From: Oscillospiraceae bacterium
GTDB taxonomy: Bacteria; Bacillota; Clostridia; Oscillospirales; Oscillospiraceae
Direction of reading: 5' to 3'
Length of the DNA stretch: 56,685 nucleotides
Assembly: GCA_902801295.1 (NCBI GenBank)
Contig: CADCHN010000017.1
Location: forward strand, 1-56,685
How positions within the stretch are numbered: position 1 is the stretch's first letter; every line of letters begins with the position of its first letter. The translations under genes were made by a program, and so were the position numbers. Shown here piece after piece: positions 32,588-40,934 of the stretch. The notes beneath the pieces are model-generated. The model did not search any database. It saw nothing but the letters and a program-made list of their open reading frames with translations, and was not told where the DNA came from.

Positions 32588-32725
32588 GATTTGCCGGCAC
32601 GGGCAGGTTTTCTGACTTCGCGGACAAATCGTCCGACTTCACAGTGACGGCCTCGCGAGGGATTTTCACCCAGATTCCCCTGTTGACTGCCTGGCCGAAG
32701 GGCCGGCAGATCCCGCTTCGATTGC
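32588..32725 (-). ncRNA. Cobalamin riboswitch
   Basis: On the minus strand the B12 box appears as AAGTCAGAAAACCTGCCC (32601-32618). Upstream the conserved GGTGAAAATCCC core lies at about 32668-32680, with GGCCGTCACTGTGAAG after it. The order and spacing match class I cobalamin aptamers. The genes controlled are the DUF4430 protein and the S-component, which fits repression by adenosyl- or aquocobalamin. Confidence 0.88.
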
Positions 32726-32735
32726 TTGCGTGGGC

Positions 32736-32764
32736 AGTATACCATGCCCTGCCAGAATCTTCAA
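32736..32764 (-). promoter_or_regulatory. Promoter of the B12 operon
   Basis: On the minus strand TTGAAG (32764-32759), 17-base spacer, TATACT (32741-32736), directly before the aptamer. Confidence 0.6.
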
Positions 32765-32826
32765 GATAAGGGTCGAAACATTATATATTAAGACGATTAA
32801 AAATTTTGTCGAATGAAGTCAAACTC

Positions 32827-32855
32827 TTGACGAAACGATTTCAACGATGTATTAT
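32827..32855 (+). promoter_or_regulatory. Promoter of the zinc-ribbon protein gene
   Basis: TTGACG (32827-32832), 17-base spacer, TATTAT (32850-32855), about 70 bases before the ATG. Confidence 0.6.
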
Positions 32856-32927
32856 GAATTTGTAAAATAGTATACATAAAGGGAATTGGGATACAATTTC
32901 CTTGATAGCATAGAATGGAGGATCGTC

Positions 32928-33611
32928 ATGAAAATCATTCCCGAAGTGAAATGCCGTCGCTGCGGCGAGACCTTCTCCGCCTTGCGTACGACCTGTCCCA
33001 GCTGCGGAACCCGCCGCGTTGCGCAGAGCACGCGCACGCCTGCGGCTACGCCCAGCGCGTCTGCCGGAACGGCCGCCTATGAGCGTTCCAACGTCAATAC
33101 CAGATGGCAGATGATTTTCGGCCTGATCCTCGTTGCCGCCGTGATCCTGGCGGTGATCGTGATGGTCTCCACCGGCCTCAACGACGACTCCTACGGCACC
33201 AACAAGCCTGCCAAGCCCGCCAAGAACGATACCCAGGTCGAAGAGACGGCCGACGTAGCGCCGACGCCTGAGGCGGTTCCGACCCCGACCCCGAGCCCCA
33301 CGCCCAGTATCCAGACGCTTGAGATCGTCTATACCTGGGAAGATAAAAAGGTCGAAGACGTGACGATCCGTGTGGGTGATTCGCTGCCGCTGTATGCGCG
33401 CATCCTGCCCTCGGACATTACCGGCCAGGTTCAGTGGCGGATCGACGACGCCGGCAAGGATTCTTTTGTCATCAAAGAAGACCCGGAGAAGGCAAACCAC
33501 ATCACTGTCGAGTGCGTCGGCAAGCTGCCTGCGGACCTCACCGGCCCCGTCTATATTTACGCCACTGTCTACGGCCAGGAGGCCAAGTGCATCCTGCGTG
33601 CAGCCGGCTGA
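32928..33611 (+). CDS. Zinc-ribbon single-pass membrane protein with an Ig-like outer domain
   Basis: A 227-residue protein of unknown function. The N-terminus is a zinc ribbon (CRRCGETF and CPSCGTRR, residues 9-30) in the cytosol. It is followed by a low-complexity Thr/Ala linker, one transmembrane helix (about 62-82: MIFGLILVAAVILAVIVMV), a Pro/Thr-rich extracellular linker (about 95-125) and a C-terminal beta-rich domain resembling bacterial Ig-like domains (VEDVTIRVGDSLPLYARILP to the end). Zinc-ribbon-TM-linker proteins of this type are common in gut Clostridia. The ATG at 32928 has a TGGAGGA site 7 bases upstream. It has its own promoter and terminator. I can name no partner. Confidence 0.75.
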   Translation: MKIIPEVKCRRCGETFSALRTTCPSCGTRRVAQSTRTPAATPSASAGTAAYERSNVNTRWQMIFGLILVAAVILAVIVMVSTGLNDDSYGTNKPAKPAKNDTQVEETADVAPTPEAVPTPTPSPTPSIQTLEIVYTWEDKKVEDVTIRVGDSLPLYARILPSDITGQVQWRIDDAGKDSFVIKEDPEKANHITVECVGKLPADLTGPVYIYATVYGQEAKCILRAAG

Positions 33612-33632
33612 GCTGAACAACAAATCAAATTG

Positions 33633-33666
33633 TCTCCGGAGGCTGTAAAAGCCTCCGGAGATTTTT
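33633..33666 (+). terminator. Terminator of the zinc-ribbon gene
   Basis: An 11-bp perfect stem (TCTCCGGAGGC and complement), 7-base loop, followed by a T run. Confidence 0.85.
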
Positions 33667-33696
33667 CATTATTCATCTGAATTCCCGCTTCTGCTC

Positions 33697-33724
33697 TTGC
33701 AATTCCGGATAAGAATGGTAAAAT
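33697..33724 (+). promoter_or_regulatory. Promoter of the serine hydrolase-glycosidase-Lgt cassette
   Basis: TTGCAA (33697-33702), 16-base spacer, TAAAAT (33719-33724). The whole segment is clearly similar to the promoter at 37761-37788. Confidence 0.6.
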
Positions 33725-33757
33725 AAACTGATCTTTCAATTTTTCTGGCAGGATGAA

Positions 33758-35482
33758 ATGATGATGAAGATGATGAAAAAGCTGATTTGCCTGTTGGCAG
33801 TGATCTGCCTGCTGCTTCCGCTGGGACTGTCGGCCGCCGCCGAAGAGTCCGAGTCGCCGGAAGTGGAGGGAGACGAGCGCTTTGCGGGCAAAACCTGGGA
33901 GCAGGTGATCGACGAGTTTCTCGAGCAGCACTACGCGGATGCTGACAGCGTGGGGCTCGGATACTACAACACGGTGACCGGCGAAGAAGAATACCACAAT
34001 CCCGACACCTATTTTGTCGCAGCCAGCATGTTTAAGGTTCCTCTGAACATGCTTTACTGCGAAATGGTTTCCAACGGCGAGATCGACTGGGATACCAATA
34101 TCTGGGGCTATTCCTACGAGTATCTGCTGGAGGGCACGATCATCGACTCCAACAACGAGCTGGCGGAGAAGCTTTGGCGCGCCTACGGCGTCGGGCAGAA
34201 CGTACCCTACCGTTATTACCGCGAGCAGATTGCACCGTACATGGGGGAGGACCCGGACAACGTGGATCCGCTTTATTACCGCAACAACCTCTTCACTTCG
34301 CGTCAGATGATTACCTGCCTGCGTCTGCTCTATGACAATCCCGACCGCTTCCCGCGTCTGCTGGACACAATGAAGAGAGCCGAGCCGAATCGCTATTTCC
34401 TGAATCATCCTCAAAAGGTCGAGGTGGCCCATAAGTACGGTTACGTCATTGAAGACGGCGTACTGTATCTGAACGACTGCGGCGTCTGCTACACCGAGGA
34501 TCCGATCTGCCTGGTCGCCTTTACGCGCGGCACAACGCAGCCCTATGCCTTCCTGGCCGACTACTGCACGCTGATGATCGACTATACCGAGTATCAAACG
34601 GCGCTGCGGCATGAGGAAGAGCGAATGCGCAGCCGGGAAGAAGCGATGCAGGCGCTCAATCCCACGCAGTCAAAGACCAACTCGACAAACACCGATAACG
34701 GGACGACAGCGACGGCTGCTGTGCCGGAGGATGACAAGCCGGTCGACATCGTGACGCCCGTGATGACGGTCGTCGTGTTTGGCCTGACGGCCGGCGCGCT
34801 CGCCGGCATCCTGAAGCTGCGCCGGAAAAAACAGATCAACATCGCCTGGGCAATCCCCGGGCTGCTCTTCGCTGCCGCTGCACTGCTGCTGTGTGTGTAT
34901 GCGCCCGGAATGAAGACCGCGGTCTCTGCGGGTGAGGTGGCGGCTGATCCGCAGGAGAGTGTCACCGGCTTTTTTGATGCACTGATCGCGAAGAACTATC
35001 CCCAAGCCTATGACAAGCTCTATGACTACGCATCTCTCGGGTTGGAGGAAAAGCCTCAGAGCGAAGCCGCGCGTCTGATGGCGGATGCGCTGCTGGACAG
35101 CTATTCTTATACGCTTTACGGCGACTGTGAGGTGGACGGCCTTCACGCGCGACAGCAGGTGATCTTTGAAATGCTGGATCTGAGCGCGCTGCAGGCGGAT
35201 CTGAAAGCCGGGACGGAGGATGCGGTTCGTCGTTTGAGCGAGGATCTGCCGCAGAGTCAGGTGGTGGACGAGCAGGGCAATTATCTGCCCGAGTTCACCG
35301 AGCGGGCCTATCTGGAGGCTCTGCAGACGCTGCTGGAGCGCCCGGAGCGCTACCGCACGAGCGTGGGATTGAATCTGCAGCTCTATTACACCACAGAGGG
35401 CTGGCGCATCATCACCGACAGCCAGCTGCTTCAGGCGCTCAGCGGGCGCACAGCCTATGCGAGAGGAGGAGACAGCGCATGA
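33758..35482 (+). CDS. Secreted serine beta-lactamase-fold hydrolase with membrane anchor and NTF2-like domain
   Basis: A 574-residue protein. A signal peptide (residues 1-27) leads to a penicillin-binding/beta-lactamase class A-like domain with the three expected active-site elements: Ser90-x-x-Lys93 (SMFK), Ser131-Asn-Asn133, and Lys226-Tyr-Gly228 in the KTG place. Two transmembrane helices follow (about 331-353 and 363-383), and then a C-terminal domain (about 400-565) of NTF2/DUF4878-like character (DPQESVTGFFDALIAKNYPQAYDKL). Catalysis on peptidoglycan or a related ester or amide is likely, but KYG instead of KTG/KSG is unusual and the substrate is unknown. The end overlaps the next gene by four bases. 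The TM pair plus C-terminal domain recurs at the start of the protein at 37821. Confidence 0.8.
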   Translation: MMMKMMKKLICLLAVICLLLPLGLSAAAEESESPEVEGDERFAGKTWEQVIDEFLEQHYADADSVGLGYYNTVTGEEEYHNPDTYFVAASMFKVPLNMLYCEMVSNGEIDWDTNIWGYSYEYLLEGTIIDSNNELAEKLWRAYGVGQNVPYRYYREQIAPYMGEDPDNVDPLYYRNNLFTSRQMITCLRLLYDNPDRFPRLLDTMKRAEPNRYFLNHPQKVEVAHKYGYVIEDGVLYLNDCGVCYTEDPICLVAFTRGTTQPYAFLADYCTLMIDYTEYQTALRHEEERMRSREEAMQALNPTQSKTNSTNTDNGTTATAAVPEDDKPVDIVTPVMTVVVFGLTAGALAGILKLRRKKQINIAWAIPGLLFAAAALLLCVYAPGMKTAVSAGEVAADPQESVTGFFDALIAKNYPQAYDKLYDYASLGLEEKPQSEAARLMADALLDSYSYTLYGDCEVDGLHARQQVIFEMLDLSALQADLKAGTEDAVRRLSEDLPQSQVVDEQGNYLPEFTERAYLEALQTLLERPERYRTSVGLNLQLYYTTEGWRIITDSQLLQALSGRTAYARGGDSA

Positions 35483-36693
35483 ACACCATGCAAGAAATGA
35501 AAACGCGTTCTGCGCATGCCGCTCCCGCGCAGAAGACAGCCGCGGCTTCTCCCGCACCCGGTATGGTGCTGCTCTATGCCGCGCTGATTCTCCTGTCTGC
35601 GCTCTGCCTGCGCTGGCTGGTGTTCAGCATCCACTCGGACGCCGGCGCCCAGAAGCAGAGCGCGCCGACCGGCGCAGCGCAGATGGAAAGGACCGGAAAA
35701 GCGGAGTTTGCCGGCAGACTCGAGGTTTTTGCCAACAACTCTGCCAGCGACGCGCTGTCCGATCTGGTGTACATCAAAAAGATCTATAAGATTCCCGAAA
35801 ACGATCTTGTCGCGCCAAAACCCGACGAGAGCAAATTCGGCGTCACCACCGATCCGGAGGTCGTGCAGGCGGTCGTCGATTCCGCCGCGGATCTTCTGGA
35901 AGGGCAGGATCTGATCTGGAACAAAGGGATCGAGCGGATGGAAGGCACCGACATGCACTATTACTGCGATGACACGATCCTGGCCATCACCTGGAAGGAA
36001 GTCATCAACGGCGGCGCCGTCACCTTCGCCGAGGTGAAGATCGCCGACGGCTCGCAGCTTCGCCGCGCGCTCTCCGGCAACAGCTTCGGCTCCGGCATCC
36101 GTATGAAGGCCACCGAGATGGCCGCTGCGGCCAATGCCGTCGTCGGGATCAACGGCGATTTTTACGACAACCGTCAGATCGGCCTGTCGGTTTACCAGCG
36201 TCAGATCTGCCGTAATAAGGGCACGGCGCTCGACTGCTGCTTCTTTACCGCCTCCGGCGACATGCTGATGACCCATCACGGGGAACTTGTCACTGACGAG
36301 GATGTGGAGCAGTACCTGAAAGACAACGATGTGGTTTTCGGCATTTCTTTCGGCCCGATCCTGGTGGAAAACGGCGAGCTGCAGACCATCAGCAGCTATC
36401 CGGTCGGTGAGATCGACTCCATTTACTCCCGCGCGGCCATCGGCCAGAAAGGGGAGCGTCACTATCTGCTGATGACGATCGGCCAGGAGGGCAATTACAG
36501 CCAGCGCTGCCAGATCAACAAGGCGGCCGAGATCATCTACAGCAAGGGCGTACAGAGCGCCTATGCGCTCGACGGCGGCCAGACGGCCACGATGGTGATG
36601 CAGAACAAAACCGTCAATCGCGTCGACTGGGACGAAGAACGCACGATGAGCGATATCATCTACTTCGCCACGGCGATGCCGGAAGAGAGGTGA
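35479..36693 (+). CDS. Membrane-anchored phosphodiester glycosidase (NAGPA-like)
   Basis: A 404-residue protein with one N-terminal transmembrane helix (about 29-50) and an extracellular phosphodiester glycosidase domain. Conserved elements are AVVGINGDFYDNR, SFGPILVENGEL and YALDGGQTATMV, as in the human lysosomal uncovering enzyme and in bacterial exopolysaccharide/teichoic-acid-associated relatives. The family cleaves sugar-1-phosphate phosphodiesters (for example alpha-GlcNAc-1-phosphate linked to another sugar). A role in trimming phosphate-linked wall or capsule glycans is therefore plausible. It overlaps the upstream hydrolase gene (ATGA) and is followed after 4 bases by the Lgt-like gene, so the three form one operon. 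Its domain is duplicated in the protein at 37821. Confidence 0.85.
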   Translation: MNTMQEMKTRSAHAAPAQKTAAASPAPGMVLLYAALILLSALCLRWLVFSIHSDAGAQKQSAPTGAAQMERTGKAEFAGRLEVFANNSASDALSDLVYIKKIYKIPENDLVAPKPDESKFGVTTDPEVVQAVVDSAADLLEGQDLIWNKGIERMEGTDMHYYCDDTILAITWKEVINGGAVTFAEVKIADGSQLRRALSGNSFGSGIRMKATEMAAAANAVVGINGDFYDNRQIGLSVYQRQICRNKGTALDCCFFTASGDMLMTHHGELVTDEDVEQYLKDNDVVFGISFGPILVENGELQTISSYPVGEIDSIYSRAAIGQKGERHYLLMTIGQEGNYSQRCQINKAAEIIYSKGVQSAYALDGGQTATMVMQNKTVNRVDWDEERTMSDIIYFATAMPEER

Positions 36694-36697
36694 GCCG

Positions 36698-37696
36698 ATG
36701 AATCCGATTGCCATGATCCTCGGCAGCCATGTGATCTATTGGAATGCGATCGTGATTGCGTTGGGGGTGGCAGCCTGCTTCTGCCTGACAATGGCTCTGT
36801 TTACCGCGCACGGCGGACGGGCCGCGGCCATCTGGCTGCTGCTGCCGCTTGCGATTTTACTCTCGCTGCCGCTGGCCCGCTTTGTCAACTGGTACTGCCA
36901 CAGCGAAAAATATCTCAGCTTCTGGAAGGCGATGACCGATTACAGCCGGGGCGACTACTGCCTGGCTGGTGTGATTCTCGGCACGGGCCTGGCCGGATGG
37001 ATCGTCTATTTGCTTGGCTTTACGCAGAATCTGCGCCGCCTCTACGACTGCCTCGCGCCGGGCGCTGCTCTGGGCATCGCGATGATCCGCCTGAGCGAGA
37101 TTTTTACCAACGCCGACCGCGGCAAGGCCGTGATTACCAATCCCGCCTTTCAGCGTCTGCCCTTCAGCACCGAAATCACGTCCACCGGCGAGTGGAGAAT
37201 TGCCACCTTCTTCTTCCAGTTTTTGATGATGCTGCTCATCTTTGCGCTACTGATGCGCTTCTTTGTCAAGCGGCGCCGCTGGCCGATGAAGGCCGGGCAG
37301 CCGCGCGACGGTCATGTGGCGCTGATGTTCCTCACCTGGCTGAGCGCGCTGGATCTGATGAGCGACAGCAGCCGTTATGACGCGAGCTTCCTGCGCCTCA
37401 ATGGCTTCGTCAGCATGGTGCAGATCGTTTCAGCCGTTACGCTGCTTGTGGTTCTGGTCATCTACAGTCGGCGCTCCATCCGGGCTAACGGCAGAAGTCC
37501 GCGTCTGGTGATTCTCTGGGTCGTCTTTTTCCTCGCGGTGGGTCTGACCGGCTTTTTGGAGTGGCTGGTGCAGCGCCACGGCAACTGGTATCTGTTCTGC
37601 TATTTTGTGATGAGCTTGAGCTGCCTTGCGCTGGCCTTTGTCGATTATCGGGCTTATCTCAGCGTGTGCGGCGAAAAGAAAATACGGCGCGCCTGA
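36698..37696 (+). CDS. Lgt-like (prolipoprotein diacylglyceryl transferase family) membrane protein, probably divergent
   Basis: A 332-residue polytopic protein with seven to eight hydrophobic helices arranged as in Lgt. The region IAMIRLSEIFTNADRG corresponds to the Lgt RxGNFxNxE signature, keeping the Arg and an Asn but changing other positions. GDYCLAGVILGTGLAG stands where Lgt has its His-Gly-Gly motif, and the His is absent. SRYDASFLRLN and FVSMVQIVSA resemble the C-terminal Lgt motif. It may therefore act on a different acceptor, or not be catalytic. It is the third gene of the cassette, 4 bases after the glycosidase, and a terminator follows. Any bona fide lgt would lie elsewhere. Confidence 0.7.
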   Translation: MNPIAMILGSHVIYWNAIVIALGVAACFCLTMALFTAHGGRAAAIWLLLPLAILLSLPLARFVNWYCHSEKYLSFWKAMTDYSRGDYCLAGVILGTGLAGWIVYLLGFTQNLRRLYDCLAPGAALGIAMIRLSEIFTNADRGKAVITNPAFQRLPFSTEITSTGEWRIATFFFQFLMMLLIFALLMRFFVKRRRWPMKAGQPRDGHVALMFLTWLSALDLMSDSSRYDASFLRLNGFVSMVQIVSAVTLLVVLVIYSRRSIRANGRSPRLVILWVVFFLAVGLTGFLEWLVQRHGNWYLFCYFVMSLSCLALAFVDYRAYLSVCGEKKIRRA

Positions 37697-37707
37697 ACGC
37701 GCAGACG

Positions 37708-37738
37708 ATCCCGCGGCTGACTCGGCCGCGGGATTTCT
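37708..37738 (+). terminator. Terminator of the first half-cassette
   Basis: A 10-bp GC-rich stem (ATCCCGCGGC with GCCGCGGGAT) with a short T tract. Confidence 0.7.
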
Positions 37739-37760
37739 CATGAAAAAAATCAGACGGGAC

Positions 37761-37788
37761 TTGCATTTATGGATGAAGATGGTAATAT
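37761..37788 (+). promoter_or_regulatory. Promoter of the fused paralogue, similar to 33697-33724
   Basis: TTGCAT (37761-37766), 16-base spacer, TAATAT (37783-37788). The spacer contains GGAT and GATGG in the same places as in the first promoter. Confidence 0.6.
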
Positions 37789-37820
37789 GAAAACAAGTAA
37801 ACTTTTCTGGATGGGATAAG

Positions 37821-39590
37821 ATGAAGTCACTTGTTTCCGCACTGATCCTGCAGCCGCCCTCCGCGTTGGCTCTGCGGGTATCAGCGTTTTTGTTGTTTTT
37901 TGCCGCACTGTCTGCGCTGGCGGGTCTCCTCGTCTTCCGCAGGAAAAAGACATTTCGAACGGTCATGGGATTGCTGAGCTTCTGCTTGGCTGCCTCCGCG
38001 CTGTTCGTGTGCCTGGTGACGCCCGGCTCCGGCGTTCTTGACCCGTTTCCACGCCCGGAGCTCAAGCCGCAGGGTGATCCGCGTGATACGGTTGAGGCTT
38101 TCTTTGACGCGGTACGGGCAGGGGATACCGCGTCGGCAAAAGAGCTGCTTGATGACGTCACCGCGTTCGATGCGTGGGAGCAGCCGGAGAGTGAAAGCGC
38201 GCTGCTGATGCGTGACGCACTTGCCAACAGCTTCGACTATCATCTCCGCGGCGGAAGCGTGATCGAGGGGCTCGATGCGAGGCAGAGCGTTTCCGTTTCG
38301 ACGCTGGATCTGAACGCCGCGCAGGAGGAACTGAACCGGCAGACAGAGTCTGAGCTTCGCGAACTGTGTGATTTTCGCCCACGGCGCTTTCTAGCGGATG
38401 AAAGCGGTGCTTTTCTGCCGGAGGTTACCAGGGAGGCCTGGCTGGAGGCTTTAAAGCAGACGCTGGAACAGAAAGAAGAGTATCACTCAAGCTCCGAACT
38501 GGAGCTTCAGCTGCGGTATTCGCCCCTCGGCTGGCACATTGTGAACGCGGACGAGCTGCTGCGGGTTTTGCACGGCGGTGTTCCGGACGCTGACGCGGAT
38601 GCATGGGCAGACAGGTCTCAGGCAGAGGCTGTGGACGGGCTCGTTTATGATCGACCGGTTTACACGGTGCCTGAGGATGCCGCGGCCGGACCGGCCTTTG
38701 ATGCGGGAAACTATGTCTATACTGATGATCCGGCGGTGGTTCAGCAGATCGTCGATTCTGCCGTCGTTCTGCTCGACGGGCAGGAGCTCTGCTGGAACCC
38801 GTCGATTGAGCGCATGGCCGGCAGCCGGATGATCTGCTACTGCGACGACACGATTCTGGTCATTTGCTGGAAGGAGATCGTCAACGACTGCTGTCTCAGC
38901 TTCTGCGAGGTGAAAATCGCCCACGGCTCGCAGCTGCGCCGCGGCCTGGCCGGCGGCAGCTACAGCTACGGCCCGGGCCCGCGCATCCGCGAGACGGAGT
39001 TTTCCAGAAGCGTGAACGCCGTGGCTTCGATCGACGGTGACTTTTACGACTACCGCAAGCTCGGCATCACGGTGTATCAGCGTGAAGTGTACCGCAACAA
39101 TCCGGCGCTCATCGACTCCTGCTTTTTCACCGCCTCGGGCGACATGCTCTTTGCCCACCGCGGCGAGTTGATGGGCGAGGGAGAGGCCGAACAGTTCGTC
39201 AAGGATAACGACGTGGTTTTCGGCCTGGCTTTCGGCCCGATCCTCGTGGAAAACGGTGAGGCGACCACAACAACGTCCTACCCGGTGGGCGAGGTTTTGC
39301 TGCATTACAGCCGCGCCGCGATCGGCCAGCTCGACAATCTGCATTATCTGCTGATGACCTGCGGCTTCGGCGACTGGTATGATAATATCCCGGATATCAA
39401 CGAGACGGCGCGCTACATCCAGGCCAAGGGCGTAGACAAGGCCTATACGCTCGACGGCGGACAGACAGCGGAAATCGTGATCAACGGCCAATCCTATAAC
39501 CACATTGATTTCGATACCGAGCGTCCGATGAGCGATATTATCTACTTCGTCACGGCTCTCCCGGAGGAGCAGACACCGGATGAAGGCTGA
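37821..39590 (+). CDS. Fused NTF2-like/phosphodiester glycosidase membrane protein
   Basis: A 589-residue protein. Two transmembrane helices (about 17-39 and 47-68) are followed by an NTF2-like domain (about 85-250, starting GDPRDTVEAFFDAVRAGDTASAKELL) and a phosphodiester glycosidase domain (about 290-589, with AVASIDGDFYDYRK, AFGPILVENGEA and YTLDGGQTAEIV). The first part is homologous to the C-terminal half of the 33758 protein and the second to the 35479 protein. The gene is thus a fusion of the two upstream genes without the serine hydrolase and Lgt-like parts. In the glycosidase motif INGDFY is SIDGDFY, so the Asn is replaced by Asp. Its promoter resembles that of the first cassette. 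The ribosome site (GGGATAAG) is weak. Confidence 0.82.
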   Translation: MKSLVSALILQPPSALALRVSAFLLFFAALSALAGLLVFRRKKTFRTVMGLLSFCLAASALFVCLVTPGSGVLDPFPRPELKPQGDPRDTVEAFFDAVRAGDTASAKELLDDVTAFDAWEQPESESALLMRDALANSFDYHLRGGSVIEGLDARQSVSVSTLDLNAAQEELNRQTESELRELCDFRPRRFLADESGAFLPEVTREAWLEALKQTLEQKEEYHSSSELELQLRYSPLGWHIVNADELLRVLHGGVPDADADAWADRSQAEAVDGLVYDRPVYTVPEDAAAGPAFDAGNYVYTDDPAVVQQIVDSAVVLLDGQELCWNPSIERMAGSRMICYCDDTILVICWKEIVNDCCLSFCEVKIAHGSQLRRGLAGGSYSYGPGPRIRETEFSRSVNAVASIDGDFYDYRKLGITVYQREVYRNNPALIDSCFFTASGDMLFAHRGELMGEGEAEQFVKDNDVVFGLAFGPILVENGEATTTTSYPVGEVLLHYSRAAIGQLDNLHYLLMTCGFGDWYDNIPDINETARYIQAKGVDKAYTLDGGQTAEIVINGQSYNHIDFDTERPMSDIIYFVTALPEEQTPDEG

Positions 39591-39626
39591 AAAAACGCAG
39601 TGACTGAAACCAGTCACTGCGTTTTT
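39591..39626. terminator. Bidirectional terminator after the fused paralogue
   Basis: A 16-bp stem AAAAACGCAGTGACTG and complement with a 4-base loop, between convergent genes. Confidence 0.85.
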
Positions 39627-39638
39627 GAATTATTTGCC

Positions 39639-40934
39639 TTATGATTCTTGGGGCTGTGTGTCGTCAGAAGCTGGCGATTGCTCGGGACTGACACGCTCGA
39701 CCAGGATCTTTTCGACCCGGCGACCGTCCATCTGCAGCACGGTCACGCGCAGGTCATCGGTCTGGAACACGGTGCCCGGTTCCGGGAATGCACCGTATTT
39801 TTCCACCGTCCAGCCGCCGACCGTCTCGCTTTCGGCATCAAATTCTTCCTCGGGAATTTCCAGCAGCTCGCGGAAATCGTCGATCACCATATCGCCGTCG
39901 AGCTCGTATGCGCCGCTCGGGCGCTGCACGACCTCTTCCTCTACGGTGTCGGTTTCGTCCCAGATATCGCCGACGATCTGTTCCAGCACGTCCTCCATCG
40001 TCAGCACGCCCAGCATGCCGCCGTATTCGTCGGCAACGATCGCCATGTGTTGGCGCGCCTTGCGCAGCTGATTGAGCACCGCCGGCAGCTTCATCGTTTT
40101 GTAGACATAGCAGGGCGGCATCAGGAGCTTGCGGATATCGGTGCGGCCGTCGTCGGTTATCGCCTTGAGGAAGTGGTTGAGGTAGAGAACGCCGATGATG
40201 TTGTCAATGCTGCCTTCGTACACCGGCAGACGGGAATAGGGAGCCTCTTCGATCTGCGCGAGGATCTCCTCCCAGTCGTCCTCAATGTCGATGGCCTGCA
40301 CATCCACGCGCGCGGTCATGACCTCAGAGGCGGAGATATCGGCAAAGTCGATGGCCGCCTGCACGAGCTCGGACTGATCCTCGTCGAGAACCTCCTCGTC
40401 CTCGGCGGTCTCGATGATGCTCTGCAGCTCTTCCACGGCCTCATCCGGGTCCTCATCCTCTTCGGGCTTCATGCCGGAGGTGATGAGGCGCACCAGCAGG
40501 ACAATCAGCCAGATCAGCGGGAAAAGCACGATCATCAGCCCGCGCACGATGTAGGCGTTACGCAGGGCGATGCGGTTGGCGTTTTTCTTCGCGGTGATTT
40601 TGGGGATGGTCTCGCCGAAAATGATAACCAGCAGCGTCAGGATCAGCGTTGCCAGCCAGGTATAGCGGTCCGAGCGCATCAGCAGGATCACCAGCACGGA
40701 GGCCAGCGAAGAGGCCGCGATATTGACGAGATTGTTGCCGATCAGAATGGCGCTGAGTGCGTCGTCGAAGCGCTCGGTGATTTTCAGCGCGGTGCCGGCG
40801 CGTTTGGAGCCGTCGTCGCGCATGTTTTCCAGACGCAGACTGTTGCAGGAGGAATAGGCCATTTCGCTGGCAGAGAAGAACGCGGAGAGCACGAGGCATA
40901 TCACAATGCCGATCATGACAAGAGCGATCGTCAT
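39639..40934 (-). CDS. CNNM/CBS-domain transporter-like protein (HlyC/CorC family), copy 1
   Basis: A 431-residue membrane protein. The N-terminal CNNM (DUF21) domain has about four helices with FFSASEMAYSSCNSLRL and GNNLVNIAASSLASV. It is followed by two CBS domains (about 205-325, with RLPVYEGSIDNIIGVLYL and MAIVADEYGGMLGVLTMEDV) and a C-terminal CorC_HlyC domain. Family members are linked to magnesium and sodium/cobalt efflux, and haemolysin is a historical name. It overlaps the upstream paralogue by four bases (ATGA), so the two form an operon. The two proteins might act as a heterodimer, since CNNM proteins dimerise. The substrate is not deducible. Confidence 0.88.
   Translation of the reverse strand: MTIALVMIGIVICLVLSAFFSASEMAYSSCNSLRLENMRDDGSKRAGTALKITERFDDALSAILIGNNLVNIAASSLASVLVILLMRSDRYTWLATLILTLLVIIFGETIPKITAKKNANRIALRNAYIVRGLMIVLFPLIWLIVLLVRLITSGMKPEEDEDPDEAVEELQSIIETAEDEEVLDEDQSELVQAAIDFADISASEVMTARVDVQAIDIEDDWEEILAQIEEAPYSRLPVYEGSIDNIIGVLYLNHFLKAITDDGRTDIRKLLMPPCYVYKTMKLPAVLNQLRKARQHMAIVADEYGGMLGVLTMEDVLEQIVGDIWDETDTVEEEVVQRPSGAYELDGDMVIDDFRELLEIPEEEFDAESETVGGWTVEKYGAFPEPGTVFQTDDLRVTVLQMDGRRVEKILVERVSPEQSPASDDTQPQES

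Noticed and set aside
32491..32745. 84-codon minus-strand frame over the B12 leader
   Set aside because: It coincides with the cobalamin aptamer; the RNA explanation is far stronger.
33758..35482. Antibiotic-resistance beta-lactamase
   Set aside because: It has a class A-like fold, but KYG instead of KTG, a fused membrane/NTF2-like part and the operon context argue for a wall-related hydrolase.
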